Assembly: GCA_022824315.1 (NCBI GenBank)
Contig: JAJEAC010000208.1
Location: forward strand, 27,420-91,419
Source: Silicimonas sp.
GTDB lineage: Bacteria > Pseudomonadota > Alphaproteobacteria > Rhodobacterales > Rhodobacteraceae
Length of the DNA: 64,000 bases
Direction of reading: 5' to 3'
Within the stretch, counting starts at the first letter, position 1; every line of letters begins with the position of its first letter. The position numbers were made by a program, and so were the translations under genes. Below the pieces are notes generated by a model that was not told the origin of the DNA, ran no database searches, and was given only the letters and a program-made list of their open reading frames with translations. Below are positions 42,978-51,866 of the stretch, in pieces.

Positions 42978-43127
42978 CTCATCGAGACCTGCAAGATGAA
43001 AGGCGTCGAGCCGTACGCCTGGCTCAGGGACGCGCTGGAGAGGATCGCCGCCGGCCACCCGATGTCGAGTATCCATGAGCTTCTGCCCTGGAACTTCGGC
43101 ACCGGGACCGACGCCGGGAATCACTGA
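42978..43127 (+). pseudogene. IS66-family transposase C-terminal remnant
   Basis: With no start codon, the frame reads LIETCKMKGVEPYAWLRDAL then ERIAAGHPMSSIHELLPWNF up to a TGA stop. This is the well-conserved C-terminal end of the IS66 TnpC transposase (GVEPYAWL, GHP, LLPWNF). Only about 49 codons remain. It marks an old IS66 insertion between hipBA and the hydantoinase operon. Confidence 0.8.
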
Positions 43128-43365
43128 CCTCGGCCTTCAGCCCGGATCCCGAATCCGGCCTGTCGTCAACCCGATCCCGGTATGGGATAAAAATGACTCT
43201 TACGATACAGGACCTGAAGATTCTCAAGCCCGGATTCTGCGCCAGGAACAGGTCAGCTGGCTGGTCTTTGCAGAATTCCGGAAGTCTCTCACGAACCTCG
43301 GATAAAAGGTCCTGGAAAATGCCAGGCGTGTTCGTCCATTGCCCAACGATGCCGTCCTCCAGATT
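43128..43365. other. Junction between IS66 debris and the hydantoinase operon
   Basis: About 240 bp downstream of the last hyuB. On the minus strand the frame after the hyuB stop stays open and protein-like (TPGIFQDLLSEVRERLPEF) but has no start and no family I know. The hyuB C terminus itself ends early at this border, so a rearrangement here is likely. Confidence 0.4.
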
Positions 43366-44916
43366 TCAGGTCGGCGCATTCCCGCCCGAGGCGGTCTCGA
43401 CAAGTACCCGGTCACCCGCATCGAGCACCGCGCCGCTGACGAAGCGATGGTGTTCGCGCTCGCCCGAGGCCCGCAGAATGTGCATGGAGTTCCGTCCTCC
43501 CGGCGGCAGGCCCGGCGCCGACCAGACCGGGACCCTGGCCCGGGTGTAGCCAACCGAGAGGTTTGCCGGTCCCCTGAGTTCGTATTCGAGCGTTACGCCG
43601 CGCCCCCCGGCATGAATGCCCTCCAGGCGGGGCCGTTCGCCCAGCGCCTTCTGCACGACCGTCAGGCCGTACCGCGCCTCGGCGACCTCGACCGGGCAGT
43701 TGAACGTGTCGCCGTGGCTGATCGAGAACATCGCGTCCATGCCCCCGCGCTCACCGGTGGCGCCCCAGCCCCCCATCTGCGGCTCGACCATCGTGTAGCG
43801 GCGCCCGGTGTCAGGATGCCGTCCGGCGATGACGGTGCCGAAAATCGACGAAAACGACCCGGCGGGCAGCTTGCCTGGCATGGCCTTCGCCATGCACTGG
43901 CAGAGCAGGTCGAAGAGCCGGATCCGGGTCTCGAAATAGTAGCCCTGCGGTGCAGTCGGGCCGGCATGGAAGATGGTGCCTTCTTCGGTAATGACCTCAA
44001 GCAGGGCAAAGGATCCCGCATTTGCAAAGCGATCCGGGTCGCAGAGTGCCTTGAAGATCATCTGGGACGAGATGACCGCACCATCCCGGCTGGTATTGTA
44101 GGGCGCGGCGCGCTCGGAAGGATTGCCGCGAAGATCCACCGTAAAGCGATCGCCGGTGATCAAGATGGCTGCGCGCCAGGTTGCGCCGTCATCCTGCTCT
44201 TCCTCGACCTCGAACCGCCCCTTGGGAAGCGTACGCAGACCGGCAAGCGCACGGGCACGCCCGGTCTCGAACGACCCGGCTATCGCCCTCTCGACGGCCT
44301 CACGCCCGAACTTCGCGAAGAGCGCGAGGATCTGGCTCTCCGCCGTGTTGCTGGCGGCAACCTGCGCCCAGAGATCGCCGTGCACGAATTCCGGCAGGCG
44401 CGAATTTGTCTCGATGATGTCGAAGACTGCCTGGACCGGTTGCCCGCGCTTGAAGAGCCGGACCGCGGGCAGGCGCAACCCTTCTGCGAAGATCTCGGAT
44501 ACATCGGTCGCCATCGATCCGGGCACCTTGCCGCCGATATCGCCCCAATGGGCTATCGAGGCCGACCAGGCAACGCGCGCACCTCCGAAGAACACCGGCT
44601 TGGCGATCACCACGTCGCTCAGGTGCGTCACGCCACCGTAGTTCGGGTCGTTGGTGACGAAGACGTCGCCTTCCTCGATGGCATCGCCGTGCCGTGCGAC
44701 CAGGACCTTCACGGCCTTGTCCAGCACGCCGACAAAGGTTGGAATCCCCGCGCCCGAACTGACAAGATTGCCGGCGGCATCGGTCACGCCCGTGCCGACA
44801 TCTAGCACCTCGTAGATGATCGGGCTCATCGCCGTCTTGCGAAGGACGGCAAACATCTCTTCCGCCGCATTCTCCAAGCCCGCCTGGATGACCGACAGCG
44901 TGAACGGGTCGGGCAT
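43366..44916 (-). CDS. hyuB: Hydantoinase B/oxoprolinase family protein, second copy (shortened C terminus)
   Basis: A 516-residue HyuB paralogue. Shared landmarks are RKTAMSPIIYEVLDVGTGVT, VFVTNDPNYGGVTHLSD, NTSRDGAVISSQMIFKALCD and HPDTGRRYTMVEPQMGGWGA. Compared with the other HyuB of this operon, it stops right at ASGG where the partner continues GGYGDP plus about 40 residues, so the C terminus is probably truncated by the junction next to it. HyuB pairs with HyuA for ATP-dependent opening of hydantoins or oxoproline-like rings. It is last in the operon and abuts the M24 gene. Whether it is still active is uncertain. Confidence 0.88.
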   Translation of the reverse strand: MPDPFTLSVIQAGLENAAEEMFAVLRKTAMSPIIYEVLDVGTGVTDAAGNLVSSGAGIPTFVGVLDKAVKVLVARHGDAIEEGDVFVTNDPNYGGVTHLSDVVIAKPVFFGGARVAWSASIAHWGDIGGKVPGSMATDVSEIFAEGLRLPAVRLFKRGQPVQAVFDIIETNSRLPEFVHGDLWAQVAASNTAESQILALFAKFGREAVERAIAGSFETGRARALAGLRTLPKGRFEVEEEQDDGATWRAAILITGDRFTVDLRGNPSERAAPYNTSRDGAVISSQMIFKALCDPDRFANAGSFALLEVITEEGTIFHAGPTAPQGYYFETRIRLFDLLCQCMAKAMPGKLPAGSFSSIFGTVIAGRHPDTGRRYTMVEPQMGGWGATGERGGMDAMFSISHGDTFNCPVEVAEARYGLTVVQKALGERPRLEGIHAGGRGVTLEYELRGPANLSVGYTRARVPVWSAPGLPPGGRNSMHILRASGEREHHRFVSGAVLDAGDRVLVETASGGNAPT

Positions 44917-46007
44917 CAGATCATCTTCGGATCACGCGGCAGTTCCGACAGGATTTCCGGCCCGTCCTCGCGCAGGATCACGATTTCCTCCAGGCGGATG
45001 CCGAAACGGCCCGGAAGGTAGATGCCGGGCTCGATGGAAAAGACCATGCCCGGCATCAGCACCGTCTCCGAAACCGAGGTCAGGTAGGGCGGCTCGTGCA
45101 CCTCGACGCCCAGGCCGTGGCCGGTGCGGTGCAGGAAATCGGGACCGTATCCGGCCTCCGTGATCACTCCGCGTGCCGCCGCGTCGACATCCTTCGCCTG
45201 CACGCCGGGTCGCGCGGCCGCCATGGCGGCCTCCACCGCGGCTTCGACGATTGCGTGCACTTCGAGATAGCCCTCGGGCGGCGCACCAAGCACGGCCATG
45301 CGGGTGATGTCGCTGGCAAGACCGTCCATTCCCGCACCGATGTCCATGACCACCGCGTCCCCGGACCGCAGCGCGGCGTCGCCGGTGTGGTGATGCGGCA
45401 TGGCGCCATTGCCGCCTGCGCCGACGATGGTGAAGAGCGGCGAAGCGCCAAGCTCGGAAAAGCGCGCACGAATGACTTCGGCGACATCCATTTCCGTCAT
45501 GCCCGGCTTCATCGCGGCCCAGCCCGCCTGCATCGCCTGATCGGCAAGCAGCGCGTTTCGCTTGAGCACTGCGTACTCGTCATCATCCTTCTGCATGCGC
45601 AACAGGCCGACGGTGGAAGCCGTGAACTGCCGCTCCGCTCCAGGCAGCGCGTCCTGCACCAGCGCCGCAAAGTCGGCCCGCATGGTCTCGTCCAGCACGA
45701 TTCGCCCTGCACCACCCACGCCCAGCTCGGCAACCAGCCTGTGGAACGCCCCTTCCGGCCCGTCGGCGTCGGACCATTCGTGGAACGGCAGATCGGTGCT
45801 GCGGCGCGACCCTTCCGCGTTGAGCTCGGGCATCAGCAGCGCAGCTTTCGACGCGCTGACACAAAGCAGGCAAGGGCGCTCGTCTGCGTGGGGCATGAAT
45901 CCGAGAAGCCATTGCATGTGCGCCCCCGGCGCCAACGCGACCAGGTCGACGCCTACCCGCTTCATCCGTGCGCGAAGCGCCGAGATCCGTTCTGCCGTCT
46001 GCAACAT
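44916..46007 (-). CDS. M24 family metallopeptidase (Xaa-Pro dipeptidase-like)
   Basis: A 363-residue creatinase/prolidase-fold enzyme. The N-terminal non-catalytic domain is about residues 1-125. The metal site keeps all ligands: VVMDIGAGMDGLASDITRM (two Asp), HRTGHGLGVEVHEPP (His), VFSIEPGIYL (Glu) and GIRLEEIVIL (Glu). It cleaves Xaa-Pro dipeptides or, in creatinase-type members, related C-N bonds. In this operon it may hydrolyse an N-carbamoyl or amide product of ring opening. It touches hyuB2 (1-bp overlap) and follows the racemase gene by about 10 bp. Confidence 0.88.
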   Translation of the reverse strand: MLQTAERISALRARMKRVGVDLVALAPGAHMQWLLGFMPHADERPCLLCVSASKAALLMPELNAEGSRRSTDLPFHEWSDADGPEGAFHRLVAELGVGGAGRIVLDETMRADFAALVQDALPGAERQFTASTVGLLRMQKDDDEYAVLKRNALLADQAMQAGWAAMKPGMTEMDVAEVIRARFSELGASPLFTIVGAGGNGAMPHHHTGDAALRSGDAVVMDIGAGMDGLASDITRMAVLGAPPEGYLEVHAIVEAAVEAAMAAARPGVQAKDVDAAARGVITEAGYGPDFLHRTGHGLGVEVHEPPYLTSVSETVLMPGMVFSIEPGIYLPGRFGIRLEEIVILREDGPEILSELPRDPKMI

Positions 46008-46016
46008 GCCTTCCCC

Positions 46017-46814
46017 CTATCCTGCCGGTACCACGATGCGTCCACCGAAAGCCTCGCCTCGGTCGAAACTGCCAATGGCGGCAATCTCGGCTTCGGGCGG
46101 CGCCTCGCAGGACCAGCGACGCGCGGGGCGCCAGCCGCAATCGCGTTTCAGGAGGGCGCCGTATTCGGCCCGCTTCAGCGCAGCGATGGACGGATCGATG
46201 ACCGGAACACCAAGCTTCCGCTCCAACTCCGCGAAAAACCCGACCTCCATGGTACAGCCGAGGATCAGCGCTTCGGCATAGTCCTCTTCAACCGCCCTTC
46301 GCCCAACATCGATCAGCAAGCGCTCGGTGCGGGCATGATCCTCCTGGAACTCCGTCACGCCCAGCTCGACATGGTAGAATCCGGCCAGACGGTCACGATG
46401 GCCGTGCGCATGGACGGTCGCCTGCATCTGGTCCACCCACTTTCGCCGTCCGACGATCACGCCGAAACGGTTGCACAGGCTTGCAGCGATCTCGCAGGAC
46501 GCGGCACAGGGTGCAGTCACCATCATCTCGCCCGAAATCTCGCGAGCCTCGGCCAGACCGGTGTCATAGAAGCAGCCGATGGCCAAGGCATCGAAGCCCT
46601 CTTGCGCGGCCTGCCGCGTGGCCCGGATGATGCCGCCGGTGACCATTCCCTCGTAGCTCCGGTACTCGATATGACTGAAATTGCCTACATCGTCGGGAAG
46701 CGACGTGACATGAACCTCCGTTCCTTCCAGCTTGTAGTCCCGCGCCATATCGGCAAACAGTTCGTCATGCCCCGCTCTATGCGCGACGGGGCTGAGATAC
46801 ATGATCCGTACCAT
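46017..46814 (-). CDS. Aspartate/glutamate/hydantoin racemase family protein
   Basis: A 265-residue cofactor-independent racemase-fold protein. The two catalytic cysteines are Cys81 in ALAIGCFYDTG and Cys187 in LILGCTMEVG. The layout resembles hydantoin racemase and maleate isomerase-like enzymes. In a hydantoin operon it would interconvert the isomers so both can be hydrolysed. It lies between hyuB1 and the M24 gene on the same strand. Substrate is inferred from the operon. Confidence 0.88.
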   Translation of the reverse strand: MVRIMYLSPVAHRAGHDELFADMARDYKLEGTEVHVTSLPDDVGNFSHIEYRSYEGMVTGGIIRATRQAAQEGFDALAIGCFYDTGLAEAREISGEMMVTAPCAASCEIAASLCNRFGVIVGRRKWVDQMQATVHAHGHRDRLAGFYHVELGVTEFQEDHARTERLLIDVGRRAVEEDYAEALILGCTMEVGFFAELERKLGVPVIDPSIAALKRAEYGALLKRDCGWRPARRWSCEAPPEAEIAAIGSFDRGEAFGGRIVVPAG

Positions 46815-46825
46815 CCTTCCCTCCT

Positions 46826-48487
46826 TCAGATCGTTACGCCATAGACCTCTGCCGCCCTTTCGGCCGACAGCAAGCCGTTCTTGACATCCTCACGCACGCT
46901 CGCGGCATCCCGCTCTTTCGGGTCGCCGTAGCCACCGCCGCTGGCGGTCACGATGCGGATCACGTCGTCGGTGTTGACCGGCAGCCCCGACACGAAGGAG
47001 TATTTCTCCTGGCTGCCGTCGGTCTTGAGCACCTCGACATAGTTTCCCGACCCTTCCGCCCCGCCTTCGAGCGGCCAAGGCTTGATGCGCGACCGCGTAT
47101 AGCCGGCCGTCAGGAAGCCGTCATTGGTGCGAATCCGGTATTCGAGCCGGAGCCCCCTGCCCCCGGTGAACTTCCCTTCGCCACCCGGTTCGGTGTTCAG
47201 TTCCATTCGGTCGACGAAGAGTCCGTTGCGGCTCTCGGAAATCTCGGCCGGCGTGTTGTAGGTCTCGCCATGAAAGCCCGAGAAGATGCACGGATTGCCG
47301 TCGCGCCCCTCCCAAGCGCCCCAACCGCCGAGCTGCGGCTCGATGATCGTGTATTGCCGCCCGGTATCGGGGTGAATGCCGCCGACAAAGGTGCCGCAGA
47401 TGGAAGAGAAGTGTCCTGCCGGCAGGCGTTCAGGCACGTGCGGCGCCAGGCAGCGCCAGATCAGGTCGTAGACCCTGACCTCGGTCTCGAAATAGAACCC
47501 GATGGCGGAGGGTTCCCTTGCGTGGAACACCGAGCCTTCGCGGGTAAGTACTTTGAGCGGCCGAAACGATCCGTCGTTGGCAGGCGTGTCCGGATCCGTG
47601 AGCGACTTGAAGACCATCTGGGCGCAGACCACGGTGCCGTCGCGGCTGGTGTTGGTCGGGCCCGGGTCCTGATCGGGGTTGTCGCGCAGGTCGACAGTGA
47701 ACGCGTCATCCGAGATCGAGATCTTGACGTTGAAGACCCTCCCGTCGTCCTGCTCCTCGCTGAGTTCGAACGTGCCCTTCGGGAGCTTGCCGAGTTCGGC
47801 CCTGGCGGTGGCTTCTCCGAAGGCCGCGAAACTCTCCATCGCGGCGTTGAACGTCGGCACGCCGTACTTCAAGGCCAGGTCCTCCAGCCGCCGTGCGCCG
47901 ATGCGAACCGAGGCAATGGCAGCCCAAACGTCGCCCAAGAGAAAGTCGGGCATGCGCGAATTGACGGTGATGATGTCCATCACCGCCTCGTCGGTCTCGC
48001 CGCCGCTGATCAGCTTGACGCAAGGCAGCCGCAGTCCTTCCTGGAAAATCTCGGTCGCCTCGCCGCTCAGCGAACCGGGAGCCATTCCGCCGACGTCGGA
48101 ATTGTGCGCGATGTTCGCGGTCCATGCGATCAGGTCGCCCCCGGCAAAGACCGGCATGGCCAGCACGAGGTCGTTCAGGTGGGTGACGCCGCCATGATAG
48201 GGATCGTTGGTGATGAACACGTCGCCCGGCTGGATGTCACCGGGCTTGTCGAATTTTCGGAGCAGTGTCTGGACGGACTTGTCGAGCACGCCGATGAAAG
48301 CAGGGATGCCGGCGCCCGACGAGGCGATGCGTCCTTCGGCATCGGTGATGCCGGTCCCCATGTCGAGCACCTCGTAGATGATGCTGGACATCGCCGTCTT
48401 GCGCATCGCCGCGAACATTTCGTCGGCGGCGGCCTGCAGCGAATTCTGGATGATCTCGAGCGTGATCGGGTCGTTTGCTTTGGTCAT
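46826..48487 (-). CDS. hyuB: Hydantoinase B/oxoprolinase family protein, first copy
   Basis: ATG 48487 overlaps the hyuA stop region and gives 553 residues; the frame extends to 48550 inside hyuA. Typical stretches are AADEMFAAMRKTAMSSIIYE, GDVFITNDPYHGGVTHLND, NTSRDGTVVCAQMVFKSL, HPDTGRQYTIIEPQLGGWGA and the C-terminal ASGGGYGDPKERD. It is the B subunit of an N-methylhydantoinase/acetone carboxylase/5-oxoprolinase-like complex with HyuA. This copy is full length, unlike the second one. Confidence 0.92.
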   Translation of the reverse strand: MTKANDPITLEIIQNSLQAAADEMFAAMRKTAMSSIIYEVLDMGTGITDAEGRIASSGAGIPAFIGVLDKSVQTLLRKFDKPGDIQPGDVFITNDPYHGGVTHLNDLVLAMPVFAGGDLIAWTANIAHNSDVGGMAPGSLSGEATEIFQEGLRLPCVKLISGGETDEAVMDIITVNSRMPDFLLGDVWAAIASVRIGARRLEDLALKYGVPTFNAAMESFAAFGEATARAELGKLPKGTFELSEEQDDGRVFNVKISISDDAFTVDLRDNPDQDPGPTNTSRDGTVVCAQMVFKSLTDPDTPANDGSFRPLKVLTREGSVFHAREPSAIGFYFETEVRVYDLIWRCLAPHVPERLPAGHFSSICGTFVGGIHPDTGRQYTIIEPQLGGWGAWEGRDGNPCIFSGFHGETYNTPAEISESRNGLFVDRMELNTEPGGEGKFTGGRGLRLEYRIRTNDGFLTAGYTRSRIKPWPLEGGAEGSGNYVEVLKTDGSQEKYSFVSGLPVNTDDVIRIVTASGGGYGDPKERDAASVREDVKNGLLSAERAAEVYGVTI

Positions 48488-48497
48488 TGCCGTGCCC

Positions 48498-50573
48498 TCA
48501 GCCTTCGAGCGTGATGTGGATGTTGCGATAGGCGTCGACTTCGACTGCATTGCCTGGATGGATCACCGCGGTGGCACCACTGTCCTCGACAATGGCCGGG
48601 CCCTTGAATGTCATGCCGGCGCGCAACGCCTCGCCGTCGTAGATCGTGGCCTCGTGCTTGCCTTCCAGTGCGTAGTCGACCATGCGCCGCCCCTTGACCG
48701 CATCCGAGGCGTCGGAGCCGCCGGACTGCTCGGGGCACATCTCGAGCTTGCCGACCTCGGCCTTGGCCACGAGATGGATGCCCACCATCTCGACGGGAGC
48801 GTCCAGACGATAGGTATATTCGCGCTCGTAGGTCTTGTGGAAATCCTCGGCAATGCGCGCGAGGCTCGCGTCGGTGATCGCGCCCCCCGGGAGCAGCACC
48901 TCGGTTGTGTGCTCCTGGTTCTGGTAACGGAACTTGCCGTAGCGCAGAAAGGTGATCTGGTCCGCACCGACACTCTCTTCGGCAAAGGTTGCGAGTGCCT
49001 TGGCTTCCGTTTCGGCAAAGGTGCTCTCGATCCTGTTGCCGGCACCTTCGGCCAGTTCAACAAGATGCGTCACGAAATAGTCCCGGCGCAGGTCCGACAT
49101 CATCATGCCCCAGGCCGAGAAGACGCTGGCGGCGGCAGGCACAACAACCTTCTTGACCTGCAATTCCTGGCCCAACGCCACGGCATGCATCGCGCCGCCG
49201 CCGCCGAAAGCCAGAAGCGTGAAGTCCCGCGTGTCAAAGCCCCGGTTCAGCGATACAAGCTTCAGCGCGTTGACCATGTTGTTGTTGGCAATTCGGATGA
49301 TGCCTTCGGCTGCCTGATCGGGCCCGACATCGAGTCTTGCGCCAAGTGACCTGATCGACCTTTCGACGGCGGCCATGTCCGCCTGTATGTCACCACCGCA
49401 AAAGTAGTCGCGGTTGATCCGTCCGAGCCAGAGGTTGGCGTCGGTCGTCGTCGCCTCGGTTCCGCCCTTGCCGTAGGCTGCCGGACCAGGCAATGCGCCG
49501 GCCGATTGCGGCCCGACATGCAGCTTGCCGAAATCGTCAACCCAGGCGATCGAGCCACCGCCATTGCCGATCTCGACCAGGTCCACCACCGGCACCATGA
49601 TCGGGTAGCCGGCTGACTTGCGGCTCCGCTCGATCCAGTAGTCCGTCATGATCCGGACCTCGCCGTTCTCGATCAGCGAGCACTTGGCGGTGGTTCCGCC
49701 GATGTCGAGTGCCAGCACGTTCGGCTCGCCGATCAGCCGGCCCAGCTCCGCCGCACCCCAGATGCCCGAGGCCGGTCCGCTCTCGACCATGGAGATCGGC
49801 GTGCGCGAGGTGGCATCGAGCGAGTCGATGCCGCAGTTCGATTGCATGATGTAGGGCCGACCGCCGAAGCCCCGCGAGGCGAGCCCTTCGTCGAGCCTGT
49901 GGAGGTAGCGCGCCGCCACGGGCTGGACATAGGCCGACAGAGCGGCCGTGTTCGTTCGCTCGTATTCCCGCCATTCGCGGGTGATCTGGTGCGAGGATAC
50001 GACCGAGACCTCGGGCCAGAGACGCTGCACCTCGGCCAGCGCGGCCTCTTCGTGGGCGGTGTTTGCGTAGGAATGAAGGAAGCTGATCGCCACGGCCTCG
50101 ACCCCCTCCGCACGGAATGCGTCGAGGATCGCAGGCAGGCCCGAAAGATCGAGCGGCGTGCGCTCCTCGCCGGTATAGGTCATCCTGCCCGGCAACTCCG
50201 CCCGCAAGTGCCGCGGCACGAAGGGCACGGGCTTTTCATAGTGCAGGTTGAAGAAGTCCGGCCGGTTGCCGCGCGCTATTTCCAGCGTGTCCCGAAATCC
50301 CTCAGTGGTGACGAGCCCCACCTTCACGCCCTTGCGCTCGGTCAGCGCATTGATGACGACGGTGGTGCCATGCGCCAGGAAATCGACTCCCGAAGGATCG
50401 ATCCCGCCCCTTTCCAACACGTCCAGCACGCCCTTCTCGAAATCCGGTGGCGTGGTGTCGGACTTGGCCGTCACGATCCGGCTGGCGCCGGTGTCCTGAT
50501 CGGTCTCGAAACAGACAAGATCGGTGAACGTGCCACCGACATCTGTGGCCACGCGGCGGGTGATCCTATCCAT
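48498..50573 (-). CDS. hyuA: Hydantoinase A/oxoprolinase family protein
   Basis: A 691-residue A subunit with two actin-like ATPase halves: RRVATDVGGTFTDLV at the start and VLALDIGGTTAKCSLI near residue 280. FLAHGTTVVINALTERKG and LLAFGGGGAMHAVALGQELQ are typical of HyuA. It uses ATP to activate the cyclic amide for hydrolysis by HyuB. It is followed by hyuB1 and preceded by the GAF gene, with an 8-bp overlap. Distinguishing N-methylhydantoinase from 5-oxoprolinase is not possible from sequence reading alone. Confidence 0.92.
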   Translation of the reverse strand: MDRITRRVATDVGGTFTDLVCFETDQDTGASRIVTAKSDTTPPDFEKGVLDVLERGGIDPSGVDFLAHGTTVVINALTERKGVKVGLVTTEGFRDTLEIARGNRPDFFNLHYEKPVPFVPRHLRAELPGRMTYTGEERTPLDLSGLPAILDAFRAEGVEAVAISFLHSYANTAHEEAALAEVQRLWPEVSVVSSHQITREWREYERTNTAALSAYVQPVAARYLHRLDEGLASRGFGGRPYIMQSNCGIDSLDATSRTPISMVESGPASGIWGAAELGRLIGEPNVLALDIGGTTAKCSLIENGEVRIMTDYWIERSRKSAGYPIMVPVVDLVEIGNGGGSIAWVDDFGKLHVGPQSAGALPGPAAYGKGGTEATTTDANLWLGRINRDYFCGGDIQADMAAVERSIRSLGARLDVGPDQAAEGIIRIANNNMVNALKLVSLNRGFDTRDFTLLAFGGGGAMHAVALGQELQVKKVVVPAAASVFSAWGMMMSDLRRDYFVTHLVELAEGAGNRIESTFAETEAKALATFAEESVGADQITFLRYGKFRYQNQEHTTEVLLPGGAITDASLARIAEDFHKTYEREYTYRLDAPVEMVGIHLVAKAEVGKLEMCPEQSGGSDASDAVKGRRMVDYALEGKHEATIYDGEALRAGMTFKGPAIVEDSGATAVIHPGNAVEVDAYRNIHITLEG

Positions 50574-51063
50574 TGGCGCCTCCTTCTCTACGGGTGCTTT
50601 CCGCCATCAGGAAGGCCAAGGCCCCGGCGGGTTTCAGCGATTGTGCCGCTGCAACGCGGTCTGGCGTATAATGTCCCGCCTCGTGCAGGCAGTTCAACGT
50701 GCCGCGCAGCCTGCCTCGTATCACGACGGGCAGGTTCAGGCAGCTTTCGCATCCGAGTGAACGGATGAGCGCATGGTCCGCGAAGACTTCCGCGATCTCT
50801 TCGAAGCAGTTGGCGACGAAGGTCTCATGCCGGTCGACCACGACTTCGGACCAGCGGTTTTGCAAGCGAGGCTTTTCCCCCTGCAGCGGATAGGCGTCCG
50901 GCATGTTGGTGTAGCTCCGCCAGGCGACATCTCGATCATGATCGATCTCCATCAGCGTGAAGAGCTTGACGCCGATCGTCCGGTCGACCTGTCGCTCCAG
51001 TGCCCGGTAGGTCGTGCCCGGCTGGTCTTGCGTGATTGCAACGGCTTCGGCGATCTCGATCAT
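50566..51063 (-). CDS. GAF domain-containing protein
   Basis: A 165-residue single GAF domain: TYRALERQVDRTIGVKLFTL near the start, NRWSEVVVDRHETFVANCFE, and SLGCESCLNLPVVIRGRLRG, the last being the typical GAF strand-loop-strand. GAF domains bind small ligands; no output domain is attached. It overlaps dppF by 4 bp and hyuA by 8 bp, so it is an integral part of the operon. A sensor for the ring substrate or product, or a scaffold, are both possible; function is unknown. Confidence 0.82.
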   Translation of the reverse strand: MIEIAEAVAITQDQPGTTYRALERQVDRTIGVKLFTLMEIDHDRDVAWRSYTNMPDAYPLQGEKPRLQNRWSEVVVDRHETFVANCFEEIAEVFADHALIRSLGCESCLNLPVVIRGRLRGTLNCLHEAGHYTPDRVAAAQSLKPAGALAFLMAESTRREGGANG

Positions 51064-51866
51064 GCGGGCAATCCTCCGGACAGCGACTCTCTCAACTTCA
51101 GCTCGTCATCGGAAATCACCGGCACCGCACCGATCAGCTGGCGGGTATAGTCCACCTTCGGATCTTCGAAGATCGCCCGGGTCTCCGCGCACTCGACCAG
51201 CTCCCCCTCCCGGAACACGGCGACGCGGTCGGCCACGTTGCGCACGACGGAGAGGTCATGCGTTATGAAGACGTAGCTGAGGCCCTTGTCGCGCCTCAGG
51301 TCCTCAAGGAGGCGAAGCACGCGCGCCTGAACAAGAACATCGAGTGCAGACGTCGGCTCGTCGAGGATCACCAGCCGGGACTGGCAGGCAAGCGCGCGGG
51401 CAATGGCGACACGCTGGCACTGGCCACCCGACAAGGCCGCGGGCGGGCGCCGCCGGAAGTCCCCCGGCAGGCCAACTTCTTCCAGCGCGTCTTCGACGAG
51501 GCGCCAGCGATCCGAACGCGTGCCGATGCCGAAGACATCAAGGCCAAGCCGGATTGACGCCCCAACGGACCGCTTGGGGTTCAGCGACGACAGCGGGTTC
51601 TGCTGGACCAGCTGGATCGCGCTGCGATGTTCCAGCGTCCGTCGGGTGGGCAGACCCTTGCCATCGAACAAGATCTCGCCCGAGGACTGGCCGAAGACGC
51701 CAAGGATCATGTTGGCGAGCGTGGTCTTGCCCGACCCGCTCTCGCCCACCACGGCCAGGCATTCCCCATGCGTCACGTCAAAGCTGACATTGCGAACGGC
51801 ATCCACTGCGCGGGGTCCAGTGCCGAAGGTCTTGCTGACTTGCCTGAGCGAAAGGAGCGGGGTCAT
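51060..51866 (-). CDS. dppF: Dipeptide/oligopeptide ABC transporter ATP-binding protein (DppF/OppF type)
   Basis: A 268-residue ATPase. Walker A GESGSGKTT is near residues 39-47, the signature LSGGQCQRVAIARAL near 150, and Walker B LVILDEPTSALD follows. The Q-loop NPLSSLNPKRSVG is typical of the DppF side. With DppD it powers the DppBC channel. It overlaps dppD and the GAF gene by 4 bp each. The C-terminal peptide-family tail (YTRQLIGAVP) is present. Confidence 0.92.
   Translation of the reverse strand: MTPLLSLRQVSKTFGTGPRAVDAVRNVSFDVTHGECLAVVGESGSGKTTLANMILGVFGQSSGEILFDGKGLPTRRTLEHRSAIQLVQQNPLSSLNPKRSVGASIRLGLDVFGIGTRSDRWRLVEDALEEVGLPGDFRRRPPAALSGGQCQRVAIARALACQSRLVILDEPTSALDVLVQARVLRLLEDLRRDKGLSYVFITHDLSVVRNVADRVAVFREGELVECAETRAIFEDPKVDYTRQLIGAVPVISDDELKLRESLSGGLPA

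Noticed and set aside
45096..46844. 582-residue plus-strand open frame across the M24 and racemase genes
   Set aside because: It is antisense to two genes with intact catalytic motifs, is His/Arg-rich in a way typical of shadow frames, and has no recognisable domain.
47270..48514. 414-residue plus-strand open frame across hyuB
   Set aside because: It is antisense to an intact HyuB, which keeps all family motifs, so the plus frame is a shadow.
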